Shown here piece by piece: positions 7,352 through 16,332 of a stretch of 38,666 nucleotides of DNA; the first letter of the stretch is position 1; each line of letters starts with the position of its first letter. This DNA comes from Lachnospiraceae bacterium (lineage in GTDB: Bacteria; Bacillota; Clostridia; Lachnospirales; Lachnospiraceae), in assembly GCA_017391545.1 (NCBI GenBank), contig JAFOYD010000131.1, forward strand, positions 1-38,666, in the 5' to 3' direction. The notes below the pieces were generated by a model. The model worked only from the letters and a program-made list of their open reading frames with translations. It did no database searches and was not told the DNA's origin. The position numbers and the translations under genes were made by a program.

Positions 7352-9031
7352 TTATCCTTTTTTCTCCTGTGCCAGTTTGATCAGCTCCCTGGCATTTTCA
7401 CGCACAGCATCCGTAATATTCTCACCGCCCAGCATTCTGGCAAGTTCTTCTACTACATCTTCCTGCTCCATATCCGTGATTGTGGTCACTGTCTTATTGT
7501 CAACAACCTGCTTTACGATCTTAAAGCTGGCATCTGCCATCGCAGCGATCTGTGGCAGATGTGTGATACATAAAATCTGATGGCTTTTTGCCAAAGTACC
7601 AAGCTTCTCAGACACCTTCCACGCTGTTTTTCCACTGATACCTGTATCAATCTCATCAAAAATCATAGTCGGTATCCTGTCTCGTGAAGCAAGAACCGTC
7701 TTGATCGCAAGCATGATTCTTGACAGCTCACCACCGCTCGCCACACTGCCCAGGCTCTTCATCGGTTCACCAGGGTTCGTTGAAATCATAAACTCCACAT
7801 CATCTGCGCCATTTGCCGCAATTTCTTCCTTATCACGCACCTGAATCTCAAACTTGACCTCGAGAAAATTCAAATCAGTCAATGCCTTGACCATATCGTC
7901 AGAAAGCTTCTTTGCCTCAGCCTTCCGCACCTTTGAAGCTTTTGCACAGATTTCCTTTAATTCTGTATATGTCTTTTTAATCTGGCTCTCCAAATGCGCC
8001 TTATGTGCATCTGCATTGTTCAGCTTTTCAATCTTTGATGCAAGCTCCTGCTGATAGTCAAGTACCTGTCTGATACTTCCGCCATATTTTAATTTCAAAT
8101 GATTGAGAAGGTTCAGGCGGTTCTCTGTCTGGACAAATTCCTCATCATCAAATTCCAGATCCGTCAGATACTCCGCAATTTCCCTGTTAAAATCACTCAG
8201 CAGTGCATCAATGTTTTCCAGCTCATCAGCAAGTGCCTTTGCGTGGTCGTCATATTGTTCGATGCCGCGCAAGTCTCTGACTGCATGCCCTACTGCATCT
8301 GCCGCAGTCTGGTCACCATTTCCGATCAGCTGATACGCCCTTGATGCCGCCTCAACAATCTGTCTGCTATTGGACATTTTGCGGTAGCGTACCTCAAGCT
8401 CCTCATCTTCTCCCTCTGTAAGCCCTGCTTCTTCGATTTCATTATACTCAAATTCTGACAAAGACAGCTCTTTTGCCTTCGCGCTGTCATCCACACAAAA
8501 CGCTTCAAGCTCCTTTTTCAATGAAGTATAGGCATGATATGCTTCCTTGATTTTTTCCTTTAACTTCTCAAGCTCCTCACCTGCAAAAGCATCCAGGATT
8601 TCCATGTGATTTTTCTTATACAAAAGTGACTGATGCTCATGTTGCCCATGAATATCAATCAGCAGTTCCGAAAGTGCTTTGATCTGCTTTGTCGTTGCTG
8701 TCTCGCCACAGATTTTGCACAGACTGCGACTAGGCTGGATTTTCCGCTGGATAATGATAATTCCATCCTCCTCCACAGGAATTTCCAACTCCTTGACTGC
8801 GGCAAGGATATCTTTGTCCTCAATTTGAAAGACAAGTTCTACTAACGCATAATCTGCTCCATTTCGGATCATATCCTTGTCAGCTCTTGCTCCCAGCGCA
8901 AGATTGATGGAACCGATCAGAATCGACTTTCCCGCTCCAGTCTCACCACTTAATATATTTAGCCCTTCTTTAAAATTAACTTCTGTCTCCTCGATCAGAG
9001 CCAGATTCTTCACATGTAAACTGATTAACAT
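7352..9031 (-). CDS. recN: DNA repair ATPase RecN
   Basis: The 559-residue SMC-like protein has Walker A GETGAGKS at residues 29-36, a long central coiled coil, the ABC signature region LGSVASGGELSRIM, and Walker B TMIFDEIDTGISG near the C-terminus, as expected for RecN. RecN gathers and holds double-strand break ends for RecA-dependent repair in the cytoplasm. It follows argR by 16 nt and is the last gene of the nusB-to-recN operon, the same argR-recN pairing seen in Bacillus. It ends at a strong terminator. Confidence 0.97.
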   Translation of the reverse strand: MLISLHVKNLALIEETEVNFKEGLNILSGETGAGKSILIGSINLALGARADKDMIRNGADYALVELVFQIEDKDILAAVKELEIPVEEDGIIIIQRKIQPSRSLCKICGETATTKQIKALSELLIDIHGQHEHQSLLYKKNHMEILDAFAGEELEKLKEKIKEAYHAYTSLKKELEAFCVDDSAKAKELSLSEFEYNEIEEAGLTEGEDEELEVRYRKMSNSRQIVEAASRAYQLIGNGDQTAADAVGHAVRDLRGIEQYDDHAKALADELENIDALLSDFNREIAEYLTDLEFDDEEFVQTENRLNLLNHLKLKYGGSIRQVLDYQQELASKIEKLNNADAHKAHLESQIKKTYTELKEICAKASKVRKAEAKKLSDDMVKALTDLNFLEVKFEIQVRDKEEIAANGADDVEFMISTNPGEPMKSLGSVASGGELSRIMLAIKTVLASRDRIPTMIFDEIDTGISGKTAWKVSEKLGTLAKSHQILCITHLPQIAAMADASFKIVKQVVDNKTVTTITDMEQEDVVEELARMLGGENITDAVRENARELIKLAQEKKG

Positions 9032-9047
9032 ACTTATCCCTTAACTG

Positions 9048-9500
9048 TTATCCTTTCAAAATCCCATTTATTTTATCCATCACGCTCTCCGTTTCCTCCA
9101 CGGATTTCACGGCTGCCATAATGGTATCATCCCCTGCGATACATCCGACGATTTCCGGAAATTTCATGGCATCCAGGGCTGCCGCAACTGCCATTGCCAT
9201 TCCCTGTACCGTTTTGATCACCAGTATATTCTGAGCCATCGCCATTGACACATAACCATCCCGCAATACGCGTATATATTTATCTCCAAGCTTTGAATCA
9301 TCATTTTGCAGTATGATATATTTCTGTCTGCCATTGCCTGCAGAAACTTTTGATAAATGAAGCTCCCTGATATCTCTTGATACAGTAGCCTGCGTCACGT
9401 CAAATCCTTCTTCCCGAAGATATGCTGCAAGCTCCTCCTGTGTCTCAATATCGTACTTATTGATCAGTTCTACGACTGCCTCATGTCTTTCTCTTTTCAT
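9048..9500 (-). CDS. argR: Arginine repressor ArgR/AhrC
   Basis: The 150-residue protein has the N-terminal winged helix-turn-helix of ArgR (EELAAYLREEGFDVTQATVSRDIRELHL cut here at its core QATVSRDIREL, about residues 37-47). Its C-terminal hexamerisation and arginine-binding domain contains GCIAGDDTIM, with the paired aspartates that contact arginine in the family. It represses arginine biosynthesis and activates catabolism when arginine is high. No arginine genes lie nearby; the position beside recN is an old conserved linkage. The length is normal for the family. Confidence 0.97.
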   Translation of the reverse strand: MKRERHEAVVELINKYDIETQEELAAYLREEGFDVTQATVSRDIRELHLSKVSAGNGRQKYIILQNDDSKLGDKYIRVLRDGYVSMAMAQNILVIKTVQGMAMAVAAALDAMKFPEIVGCIAGDDTIMAAVKSVEETESVMDKINGILKG

Positions 9501-9540
9501 CTGCCATGCCTCTCAAATCCGTAACGATTCAGTCCCCTGC

Positions 9541-10350
9541 CTACATCCGCATCTTTCGATGCAGGATATCCAGGAAACTGACTTCACTCAATTTCATAAT
9601 CTTGATCACCTGATCAGAGCGTAAAATCCTGATTTTATCGCCCTCGTTGAGATCAACCGGGCACCTTCCATCAAAGCTGGCATTGACTTCCTGCTTCTCA
9701 CCAGGCTTATATTCCCCAATCTCTACATCGATCACATCTTCCTCTGATAAAATGATTGTCCTGTTATTTGCAAGTGTATGCGAACATACCGGAGTCATCA
9801 TGATCAGTCTCGCACTTGGCTCTACAATCGGGCCTCCTGCTGACAGATTATACGCCGTAGAGCCTGTAGGAGTAGAGATGATCATGCCATCTGCGCTATA
9901 TGTACTTAATAAACGCCCATTGACATAGATATTAAAATTGATGATCTGTAATGCACCCTTTCGATTGATGACGATATCATTTAGTGCGGTCTGTGGCGCA
10001 AGACATTCTCCCGCTATAACAGGAATACCACTAAGCATCATTCGCGGCTCGATCTCGTAACGGTCAGCAATCAGACTGTCAAGTGCCTGCTCAATGTCCT
10101 CCCTGTCGACTTCTGCCAGATATCCAAGAGTGCCAAGATTAACACCAATCATAGGAATATGATAAGACACATATTCCCTCGCAGCCTGCAACATCGTGCC
10201 ATCACCGCCAAGTACAATGATTCCCTCAACCTTGTCATTTACATGATCACTACAGATACAACCTTTCAACTGCAAATAATCACGTATTGTATGGGTCATC
10301 TTTCCCTTGTCATCTTTTGTATGATTTGTATAAATATAAAAATTTTTCAT
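9541..10350 (-). CDS. nadK: NAD kinase
   Basis: The 269-residue protein carries the NAD kinase signatures GGDGTMLQAAR (about residues 48-58), GVNLGTLGYLAEVD, and TPTGSTAYNLSAGGPIV in the C-terminal beta domain. It phosphorylates NAD to NADP with ATP in the cytoplasm. It lies between tlyA (21 nt gap) and argR (40 nt gap). As far as I recall, this tlyA-nadK-argR-recN order is common in Clostridia, whereas Bacillus subtilis has no nadK at this point. It is probably co-transcribed with both neighbours. Confidence 0.97.
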   Translation of the reverse strand: MKNFYIYTNHTKDDKGKMTHTIRDYLQLKGCICSDHVNDKVEGIIVLGGDGTMLQAAREYVSYHIPMIGVNLGTLGYLAEVDREDIEQALDSLIADRYEIEPRMMLSGIPVIAGECLAPQTALNDIVINRKGALQIINFNIYVNGRLLSTYSADGMIISTPTGSTAYNLSAGGPIVEPSARLIMMTPVCSHTLANNRTIILSEEDVIDVEIGEYKPGEKQEVNASFDGRCPVDLNEGDKIRILRSDQVIKIMKLSEVSFLDILHRKMRM

Positions 10351-10371
10351 CTATGCTCCCATGTCTGTCCA

Positions 10372-11208
10372 TCAAACATCCAGCGTCTTATGCGCATTTG
10401 AGACCGTTTCTTCTATTAAAGCTGCATAATGCTCCTGAACATACGCTGCCGCATCAAAATCCTCAGCGACCGGTGATGACTTGCATATATGCATCAGATA
10501 CTCAATATTTCCTTCCGGTCCTCTGATCGGAGAAAACTCAAGATGCAGAATCTGAAACCCTTTTTCCAGCGTGAAGGTAAATACCTTTTCGATCACTTCA
10601 CGATGTACTGACGGATCTCTCACAACTCCTTTTTTGCCCACCTTATCCTTGCCCGCCTCAAACTGTGGTTTGATCAGGCATACCATCTGGGCATCTGCTT
10701 TCAACAGATTGTAAGCAGGACCAAGGATTTTATCAAGCGATATAAAGGACACGTCTACCGATGCAAAGTCCAACACATCCTCAATATCCTCCGGCACCAT
10801 ATACCTGAAGTTCGTCTTTTCCATACAGACAACGCGCTCATCATTTCGAAGCTTCCATGCGAGCTGTCCATGTCCCACATCAACAGAATACACTTTTACA
10901 GCCCCGTTTTGAAGCATACAGTCCGTAAATCCTCCCGTTGATGCACCAATGTCCATACATACTTTGCCTTCAAGCTGCACGCCAAACTGATTGACAGCCT
11001 TTTCAAGCTTCAGCCCCCCACGGCTGACATACTTTAACGTATTTCCTCTGACCTCAAGCTGTACCTTCGTCTCATCGAACATGGCACCCGCTTTGTCTTC
11101 CTTCTGATCATTTACATACACGCAGCCTGCCATAATGACAGCCTTCGCCTTCTCACGTGATTCAGCCAGTCCCTGCCTTACTAGCAGTACATCCAAGCGT
11201 TCCTTCAT
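10372..11208 (-). CDS. tlyA: TlyA family rRNA 2'-O-methyltransferase (hemolysin A family)
   Basis: The 278-residue protein has an N-terminal S4 RNA-binding domain (about residues 1-62, RLDVLLVRQGLAESREKAK) followed by an FtsJ-like methyltransferase fold. Its SAM motif is DIGASTGGFTDCML at about residues 82-95, with DVSFISL further on. In Mycobacterium, TlyA methylates ribose in 16S and 23S rRNA, which makes ribosomes sensitive to capreomycin. Whether both targets apply here is not visible. The historical hemolysin name is probably misleading. It sits between dxs and nadK as in other Firmicutes. Confidence 0.93.
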   Translation of the reverse strand: MKERLDVLLVRQGLAESREKAKAVIMAGCVYVNDQKEDKAGAMFDETKVQLEVRGNTLKYVSRGGLKLEKAVNQFGVQLEGKVCMDIGASTGGFTDCMLQNGAVKVYSVDVGHGQLAWKLRNDERVVCMEKTNFRYMVPEDIEDVLDFASVDVSFISLDKILGPAYNLLKADAQMVCLIKPQFEAGKDKVGKKGVVRDPSVHREVIEKVFTFTLEKGFQILHLEFSPIRGPEGNIEYLMHICKSSPVAEDFDAAAYVQEHYAALIEETVSNAHKTLDV

Positions 11209-11233
11209 GCTTATATGCCTTTCCCTATCTGAT

Positions 11234-13090
11234 TTATTTCAAAGATTCCAGTATTTTGCGTTCGATTGTATCTGCGTCGATTCCAACTTCACGTCGCAAG
11301 ATGTCTACATTTCCATGTTCCACATATTCATCCGGGATATTGATACTAAGAAGCTTCACATCTGCCTCTTTGCTGTCCAGATACTCCCTTACTTTCTCAC
11401 CAAAGCCGCCGCTTGCCACATTTTCTTCCATCGTTACGATCAGTCTGTGACTTTCTGCTGCCTCGTCAAGAATTTCAGTATCAATCGGTTTCACAAAGCG
11501 GGCATTAATAATACTGCATGCATATCCCTTTTCAATCAGTTTTTCCCTGACGGAAAGTGCCGTCTTGACCATACTTCCAACTGCCACAAGCACTATAAAG
11601 CGTTCTTTATAAATCCACTCCGCCTTTCCAAACCGGATCGGTTCCCGGTGCTCACGAAGTCCATCATATGCCTCGCCTCTCGGGTATCGAAGTGCAATCG
11701 GACCCTGGAATGACACTGCAAACTTCAACATATCCGAAAGCTCCCATTTGTTCTTTGGTGCCATGATATGCATATTTGGTATCGACGATAAATAAGAAAG
11801 ATCAAATATTCCCTGATGCGTCTCACCATCACTTCCGACCAGACCAGCTCTGTCTATGGCAAACACCACCGGAAGGTTTTGAATACATACATCATGTAAA
11901 ATCTGGTCATATGCCCGCTGTAAAAAGGAAGAGTAAATTGCAACCACAGGTTTCATGCCTCCTGCTGCAAGTCCTGCTGCAAAAGTCACTGCATGTTCCT
12001 CGGCAATTCCCACATCAAAGAAACGATCAGGATACATATTGCGGAATCTTTTTAGTCCCGTACCATCAGGCATTGCTGCCGTTATCGCGACAATATCCTC
12101 GTATCTGTCACCAAGCTTACACATAACAGTGGAAAAAACATCTGTGTAAGTAGACTTCGTCTTTGGCGTCAGCGGCAGACCTGTCTCCACATCAAACGGC
12201 TCTGCACCATGAAATCTGGCAGGATGCTTTTCAGCAGGAGCAAAACCTTTTCCCTTTTGCGTAATGACATGCACAATAACTGCTGACTTGCATCGCTTCG
12301 CTTCCTTAAACACCTTAAGCATATCATTGATATTATGTCCATCCACAGGTCCCAGATAGGTAATCCCCATATCCTCAAAGAACATTCCCGGAATGACAAG
12401 CTGCTTTACAGAGCTTTTGGCTTTCCTGATACTTGAAACAATCGGTTCACCGATCCTCGACTCCATCAGTGAATTGTAGATTCCTTCCTTGATGTCCAGA
12501 TATTTGTCAGCCGTTCTGATATTGTTGAGGTATTTTGACACGCCGCCTACATTTTCTGAGATGGACATATTATTATCATTTAATACGATAATAAAATTTT
12601 TCTTCATGCGGGCAGCATTATTGAGTGCCTCATATGCCATACCACCTGTCAGGGAACCATCTCCGATCACTGAAACAATCGTGTGATTTTCATCTTTCAG
12701 ATCTCTTGCCTTTACAAGGCCAAGGCCTGCTGAAATCGATGTGGAACTGTGACCTGTATCAAAGCAGTCACAATCACTCTCTTTTCTCTTAGGAAATCCA
12801 CTCATTCCACCGTACTTTCTAAGATTCTCAAAACCTGATCTTCTGCCTGTGAGCAGCTTGTGCGTATAGGACTGATGTCCCACATCCCACACAATCTTAT
12901 CCTCCGGAAGATTCAGACTCAGATGCAGTGCCATCGTCAGTTCCACAGCTCCAAGATTTGAGCCGAGATGTCCTCCTGTAACACTGATCTTATGGATCAG
13001 AAATTCCCTGATTTCCTCTGCCAGCAGATTCCAATCCTCTGGTGGTACGTTCTTTATATCATTCTCTTTCTCGATTGTCTCCAATATCAT
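11234..13090 (-). CDS. dxs: 1-deoxy-D-xylulose-5-phosphate synthase
   Basis: The 618-residue protein shows GGHLGSNLGAVELT, WDVGHQSYTHKLLTGR, the thiamine-diphosphate motif GDGSLTGGMAYEALNNA, and the transketolase pyrimidine-domain motif DVGIAEEHAVTFAAGLA. It condenses pyruvate with glyceraldehyde 3-phosphate, the first step of the MEP isoprenoid pathway. AAGGAG precedes the ATG by about 9 nt. It is 20 nt from ispA, so precursor supply and prenyl chain building are co-expressed. The other MEP genes are outside the window. Confidence 0.98.
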   Translation of the reverse strand: MILETIEKENDIKNVPPEDWNLLAEEIREFLIHKISVTGGHLGSNLGAVELTMALHLSLNLPEDKIVWDVGHQSYTHKLLTGRRSGFENLRKYGGMSGFPKRKESDCDCFDTGHSSTSISAGLGLVKARDLKDENHTIVSVIGDGSLTGGMAYEALNNAARMKKNFIIVLNDNNMSISENVGGVSKYLNNIRTADKYLDIKEGIYNSLMESRIGEPIVSSIRKAKSSVKQLVIPGMFFEDMGITYLGPVDGHNINDMLKVFKEAKRCKSAVIVHVITQKGKGFAPAEKHPARFHGAEPFDVETGLPLTPKTKSTYTDVFSTVMCKLGDRYEDIVAITAAMPDGTGLKRFRNMYPDRFFDVGIAEEHAVTFAAGLAAGGMKPVVAIYSSFLQRAYDQILHDVCIQNLPVVFAIDRAGLVGSDGETHQGIFDLSYLSSIPNMHIMAPKNKWELSDMLKFAVSFQGPIALRYPRGEAYDGLREHREPIRFGKAEWIYKERFIVLVAVGSMVKTALSVREKLIEKGYACSIINARFVKPIDTEILDEAAESHRLIVTMEENVASGGFGEKVREYLDSKEADVKLLSINIPDEYVEHGNVDILRREVGIDADTIERKILESLK

Positions 13091-13110
13091 AGCATAAGCT
13101 CCTTTACAGG

Positions 13111-14016
13111 CTATTTGATGCGTGTTATCAGGCTGCGAATAAGCTCCATGAGAAATTCATTCTGAAAGCCTTTCTCTCCCAATGATTCCAAAAGTTCGAT
13201 GGCATGGTTCGACAGCTCTCTCTGTTCTTTGGATGCTTCCTCAATTCCCTTTAGAATCACATATGTAGTCTTGTTATTCTTTTCATCACTTCCAACAGGT
13301 TTTCCAAGCGTCTCAAGGTTACTTGTCACATCAAGGATATCGTCCTGTATCTGAAATGCAACACCAATCTCATATGCCGCCTTTTCTACCAGAGCGATCT
13401 GCTCCTCATCTGCTCCTGCAAGCACTGCACCAATCATCATGGAAGCCTGAATCAATGCTGCCGTCTTATGCTCATGGATAAAAAGCAGATGTTCTTCTGT
13501 AACCTTGTCTCCAAGATTTTCTGCTTCGATATCTGCGGTCTGTCCCCCGATCATACCATAAATTCCTGCTTTCTTTGCAAGAATTGACAATGCCTTTGCC
13601 TTTTTGTCTGCATCACCATCTGGCAGCTCAAAAGCCTTTAGTGCAGTCTCAAAAGCATAATTTAACAGACCGTCACCCGCAAGGATTGCCATTGCCTCAC
13701 CGTATTCTACCCATGTTGTCTTCCTGCCCCTGCGGTACTCGTCATTGTCCATTGCAGGAAGATCGTCATGCACAAGGGAATAGGTGTGTATCATCTCAAT
13801 AGCTGCCATAAACGGCTCGACCAGTCTGCCTTCACCGCCAAAAAGCCGGTAGGTCTCTGCCATCAGCATTGGTCTGAGTCGCTTTCCACCTGCATTGACG
13901 CTATAATTCATGGCATCAATCACCGTTTTTGCCCATCCTTCTCCTTTTGGAAGGTAGGTACTGATTACTGCCTCTGTCTCTTTTACTTTTTTATTTAATT
14001 TCTCATCAAAACTCAT
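13111..14016 (-). CDS. ispA: Geranyl/farnesyl diphosphate synthase (polyprenyl synthetase)
   Basis: The 301-residue trans-prenyltransferase has the first aspartate-rich motif HDDLPAMDND and the second FQIQDDILD, both needed to bind Mg-diphosphate. GGKRLRPML near the N-terminus binds isopentenyl diphosphate. The spacing of the first motif (DDxxxxD) is that of bacterial farnesyl diphosphate synthases. It supplies C15 prenyl diphosphate for undecaprenyl phosphate and quinone-type products. Its ATG overlaps the end of xseB by 11 nt, so translation is probably coupled. Confidence 0.95.
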   Translation of the reverse strand: MSFDEKLNKKVKETEAVISTYLPKGEGWAKTVIDAMNYSVNAGGKRLRPMLMAETYRLFGGEGRLVEPFMAAIEMIHTYSLVHDDLPAMDNDEYRRGRKTTWVEYGEAMAILAGDGLLNYAFETALKAFELPDGDADKKAKALSILAKKAGIYGMIGGQTADIEAENLGDKVTEEHLLFIHEHKTAALIQASMMIGAVLAGADEEQIALVEKAAYEIGVAFQIQDDILDVTSNLETLGKPVGSDEKNNKTTYVILKGIEEASKEQRELSNHAIELLESLGEKGFQNEFLMELIRSLITRIK

Positions 14017-14212
14017 TCAGCTCACCATTTTCATTTAATTTGAGCACTTCCTTCTCAACCTTGTCAATCCTGTCATTACAGGATTTGATCAGTTTCATGC
14101 CCTCTTTGTACAATCGAAAGGATTCCTCAAGTGAGAGATCCTCCTGTTCCAATTTACCAATCGTCTCCTCAAGCTTTTCAAAAGTCTGCTCAAGTGTCTG
14201 TTCCTTCGCCAT
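14006..14212 (-). CDS. xseB: Exodeoxyribonuclease VII small subunit
   Basis: The 68-residue protein has the family pattern FEKLEETIGKLEQEDLSLEE followed by SFRLYKEGMKLIKSC, and is almost entirely helical. It binds the large subunit XseA to make the single-strand exonuclease VII. It overlaps xseA by 23 nt upstream and ispA by 11 nt downstream, so all three are tightly coupled. The length matches the family. Confidence 0.96.
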   Translation of the reverse strand: MAKEQTLEQTFEKLEETIGKLEQEDLSLEESFRLYKEGMKLIKSCNDRIDKVEKEVLKLNENGELNEF

Positions 14213-15416
14213 ACGCTCCCTCCATCACCTTTTTCGCTCTTGCCTGTATGGTACCGTTTTTCACATAGATCTGAAGCATGTCATCCGGCTTGACCTGATT
14301 GACATCATTGATGACCTTATGATCAGCATCCTCAACATATGCATACCCCTGGCTCAGCTTATCCAATGGGGACAGCCCCTTTAATTTTTCAGCATACAGC
14401 GCCATCCTGTGCTTTTGTTTTGTAAGGATGACATTCATCCTTGTATCAAGTCTTCCTTCTAGGTCCATACAATACGTTCGCTTCTGCTGAATCTGATTTA
14501 CAGGACTAAGATACTTTACCTTTAATGTCAGATTTTCAAGCCTGTTCCTGTGTCGTCCAAGCTGTCCATCAAGCGCATGCTTTAGCGTTGACTGATAGAG
14601 ATCAAGCCGTTCCAGAAACTGTCCAAAATCATAGACTGCCAGCTCTGCTGCCGCCGAAGGCGTTGGAGCCCGAAGATCGGCAACAAAATCAATAATCGTC
14701 GTGTCTGTCTCATGCCCCACTGCTGAGATAATCGGAATACTGCAGTCAAAAACTGCCTGTGCCACAGCCTCCTCATTAAATGCCCACAAATCCTCAATGG
14801 AACCGCCACCACGCCCTACGATCATCACATCAACGCCAAGCTGCTCCAGCGCATGAATACCATTGACAATGCTCTCTACTGCCTGATTCCCCTGCACAAT
14901 TGCAGGATACAAGATAATCTGAATGTACGGATTACGCCGCGTAGCGATATTGATGATGTCCCGGACTGCTGCACCTGTAGGTGCTGTAACCACCCCAAGC
15001 GTCTTAATATACTTTGGAATCGGCTGTTTATACTCCTGTGCAAACATTCCCATCTCCTCAAGTTCGCGCTTCAGGCGGTCAAACTTCTCATATAGAATAC
15101 CAGCTCCGTCGAGGGTAATCTGTTTGGCATAAAGCTGGTATTTTCCATCTCTTTCGTATACGTCAACCGTACCGCCAACCACGACCATCTGCCCCTCCTC
15201 CAATCGGAAGGAGAGTCCGGTGCGGTTGCCGGCAAACATAACACAGGATATGATTCCCTTTTCATCCTTTAACGTAAAATAAATATGCCCTGACGAATGG
15301 TATTTACAATTACTTACCTCTCCCTTCACAAAAACGGACCTCAGCATGTAGTCCTGAGTGAACATGTTTTTAATATAGGAGTTGATCTGGGCAACCGTGT
15401 AGACATTCTGCTTCAC
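14190..15416 (-). CDS. xseA: Exodeoxyribonuclease VII large subunit
   Basis: The product has 408 residues. It has an N-terminal OB fold (VKGEVSNCKYHSSGHIYFTL region, about residues 27-46) and the catalytic region with VVTAPTGAAVRDI, the glycine-rich DVMIVGRGGGSIEDLWAFN, and ISAVGHETDTTIIDFVADLRAPTP. It degrades single-stranded DNA to oligonucleotides with XseB. The start is ambiguous: GTG at 15416 and TTG at 15419 are adjacent, with GGAGG 7 and 5 nt upstream. GTG was chosen as the commoner start. It lies 15 nt after nusB. Confidence 0.96.
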   Translation of the reverse strand: MKQNVYTVAQINSYIKNMFTQDYMLRSVFVKGEVSNCKYHSSGHIYFTLKDEKGIISCVMFAGNRTGLSFRLEEGQMVVVGGTVDVYERDGKYQLYAKQITLDGAGILYEKFDRLKRELEEMGMFAQEYKQPIPKYIKTLGVVTAPTGAAVRDIINIATRRNPYIQIILYPAIVQGNQAVESIVNGIHALEQLGVDVMIVGRGGGSIEDLWAFNEEAVAQAVFDCSIPIISAVGHETDTTIIDFVADLRAPTPSAAAELAVYDFGQFLERLDLYQSTLKHALDGQLGRHRNRLENLTLKVKYLSPVNQIQQKRTYCMDLEGRLDTRMNVILTKQKHRMALYAEKLKGLSPLDKLSQGYAYVEDADHKVINDVNQVKPDDMLQIYVKNGTIQARAKKVMEGAYGEGTDT

Positions 15417-15431
15417 CAATATGCCTCCATA

Positions 15432-15842
15432 TTAATTTGCAAATTTTGCGAGCACTCCATTTACAAATCCAGAGGATTCCTCCTGCCCAAACTTCTTGGC
15501 AAGTTCAACTGCCTCATTGATTGCTACCCCTGTCGGTACATCCTCATCAAAAACGATCTCGTATACTGCAAGCCGCAATATGGTAAGATCCACTTTTCCC
15601 ATTCTCTGGGTTGTCCAACCCTTTGCCTGCTTGTTGATCATCTCATCGATCTCATCAAGTTTTTCTATGATCTTCCTGCTTTTTTCAGAGATATACGCAG
15701 CATCTGCCTCCTTGATGTCCTGTTCCTCCAGCGCAAAATTTTCAAAGAAGAACTGCTCCTGTTCCTGCATCTCCTCTGTGTCATTAAATTCTACTCTGAA
15801 TATAAATTTAAAAATCTGTTCCCTAAGCTCTCTTCTGCTCAT
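15432..15842 (-). CDS. nusB: Transcription antitermination factor NusB
   Basis: The 136-residue all-helical protein begins MSRRELREQIFKFIFR and ends with the typical NusB C-terminus DVPTGVAINEAVELAKKFG...FVNGVLAKFA. NusB with NusE (S10) binds boxA in rRNA transcripts and keeps RNA polymerase from terminating early. It lies 19 nt after the asp23-like gene and 15 nt before xseA, the order found in many Firmicutes. The length is normal. Confidence 0.96.
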   Translation of the reverse strand: MSRRELREQIFKFIFRVEFNDTEEMQEQEQFFFENFALEEQDIKEADAAYISEKSRKIIEKLDEIDEMINKQAKGWTTQRMGKVDLTILRLAVYEIVFDEDVPTGVAINEAVELAKKFGQEESSGFVNGVLAKFAN

Positions 15843-15861
15843 CTTCTTTTTCTTTTCCTTT

Positions 15862-16245
15862 TTATTTATCCTCTGGCATCTTTACGCCTACAATTCTAAT
15901 ATTAACATCAGATACTGTGAAGCCTGTCATTGTCTCAATCGCATTTTTTACCTTTTCCTGCACTTTATTGCAGGTAGTTGGAATGTTAAAGCCGTATTCA
16001 AGCGTCACTGCCAGCTCAACAGAAACATTTCCATCAAGGATATCGATCTTCACGCCCTTTGTCTGTTTCTTCATGCCGACCTTGCCCATCAGCTCATTTG
16101 TGATATTTCCCACCATGGCACTTACACCTTCCACCTCGGTGGCTGCTAATCCTGCGATCATTGCTACCACATCATTTGCGATCTTTACCGTTCCAAATTC
16201 CTCCGTATCGACCCTGTATCCATTCTTTTCCAGTTCTTTTTCCAT
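15862..16245 (-). CDS. Asp23/Gls24 family envelope stress protein
   Basis: The 127-residue protein fits the Asp23/YloU family: GTVKIANDVVAMIAGLAATEVEGVSAM, cut here at its centre VVAMIAGLAATEVEGVSAM, followed by VSVELAVTLEYG and a helix ending in VNIRIVGV. The start MEKELEKNGY at 16245 was chosen because AGGAGG lies 9 nt upstream. A start 42 nt further upstream (MVEILRLKN) lacks a ribosome site and would place the promoter too close. In Staphylococcus, Asp23 coats the inner face of the membrane through AmaP; no amaP is here. As first gene of the nusB-xseA operon it follows a common clostridial arrangement. Confidence 0.92.
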   Translation of the reverse strand: MEKELEKNGYRVDTEEFGTVKIANDVVAMIAGLAATEVEGVSAMVGNITNELMGKVGMKKQTKGVKIDILDGNVSVELAVTLEYGFNIPTTCNKVQEKVKNAIETMTGFTVSDVNIRIVGVKMPEDK

Positions 16246-16296
16246 GGAATTAACCCTCCTGTTTTTCAATCGTAATATCTCGACCATATTTCTATT

Positions 16297-16325
16297 ATTA
16301 TACCAAAAGACCTTAATTTTGCCTA
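16297..16325 (-). promoter_or_regulatory. Extended -10 sigma-A promoter of the asp23-nusB-xseAB-ispA-dxs operon
   Basis: On the minus strand TAGGCA (16320-16325) is 17 nt from a perfect TATAAT (16297-16302), and TGG directly precedes the -10, giving an extended -10. The predicted transcript starts about 45 nt before the ATG at 16245. This makes the operon independent of the upstream transglutaminase-like gene. Confidence 0.65.
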
Positions 16326-16332
16326 GTAGATA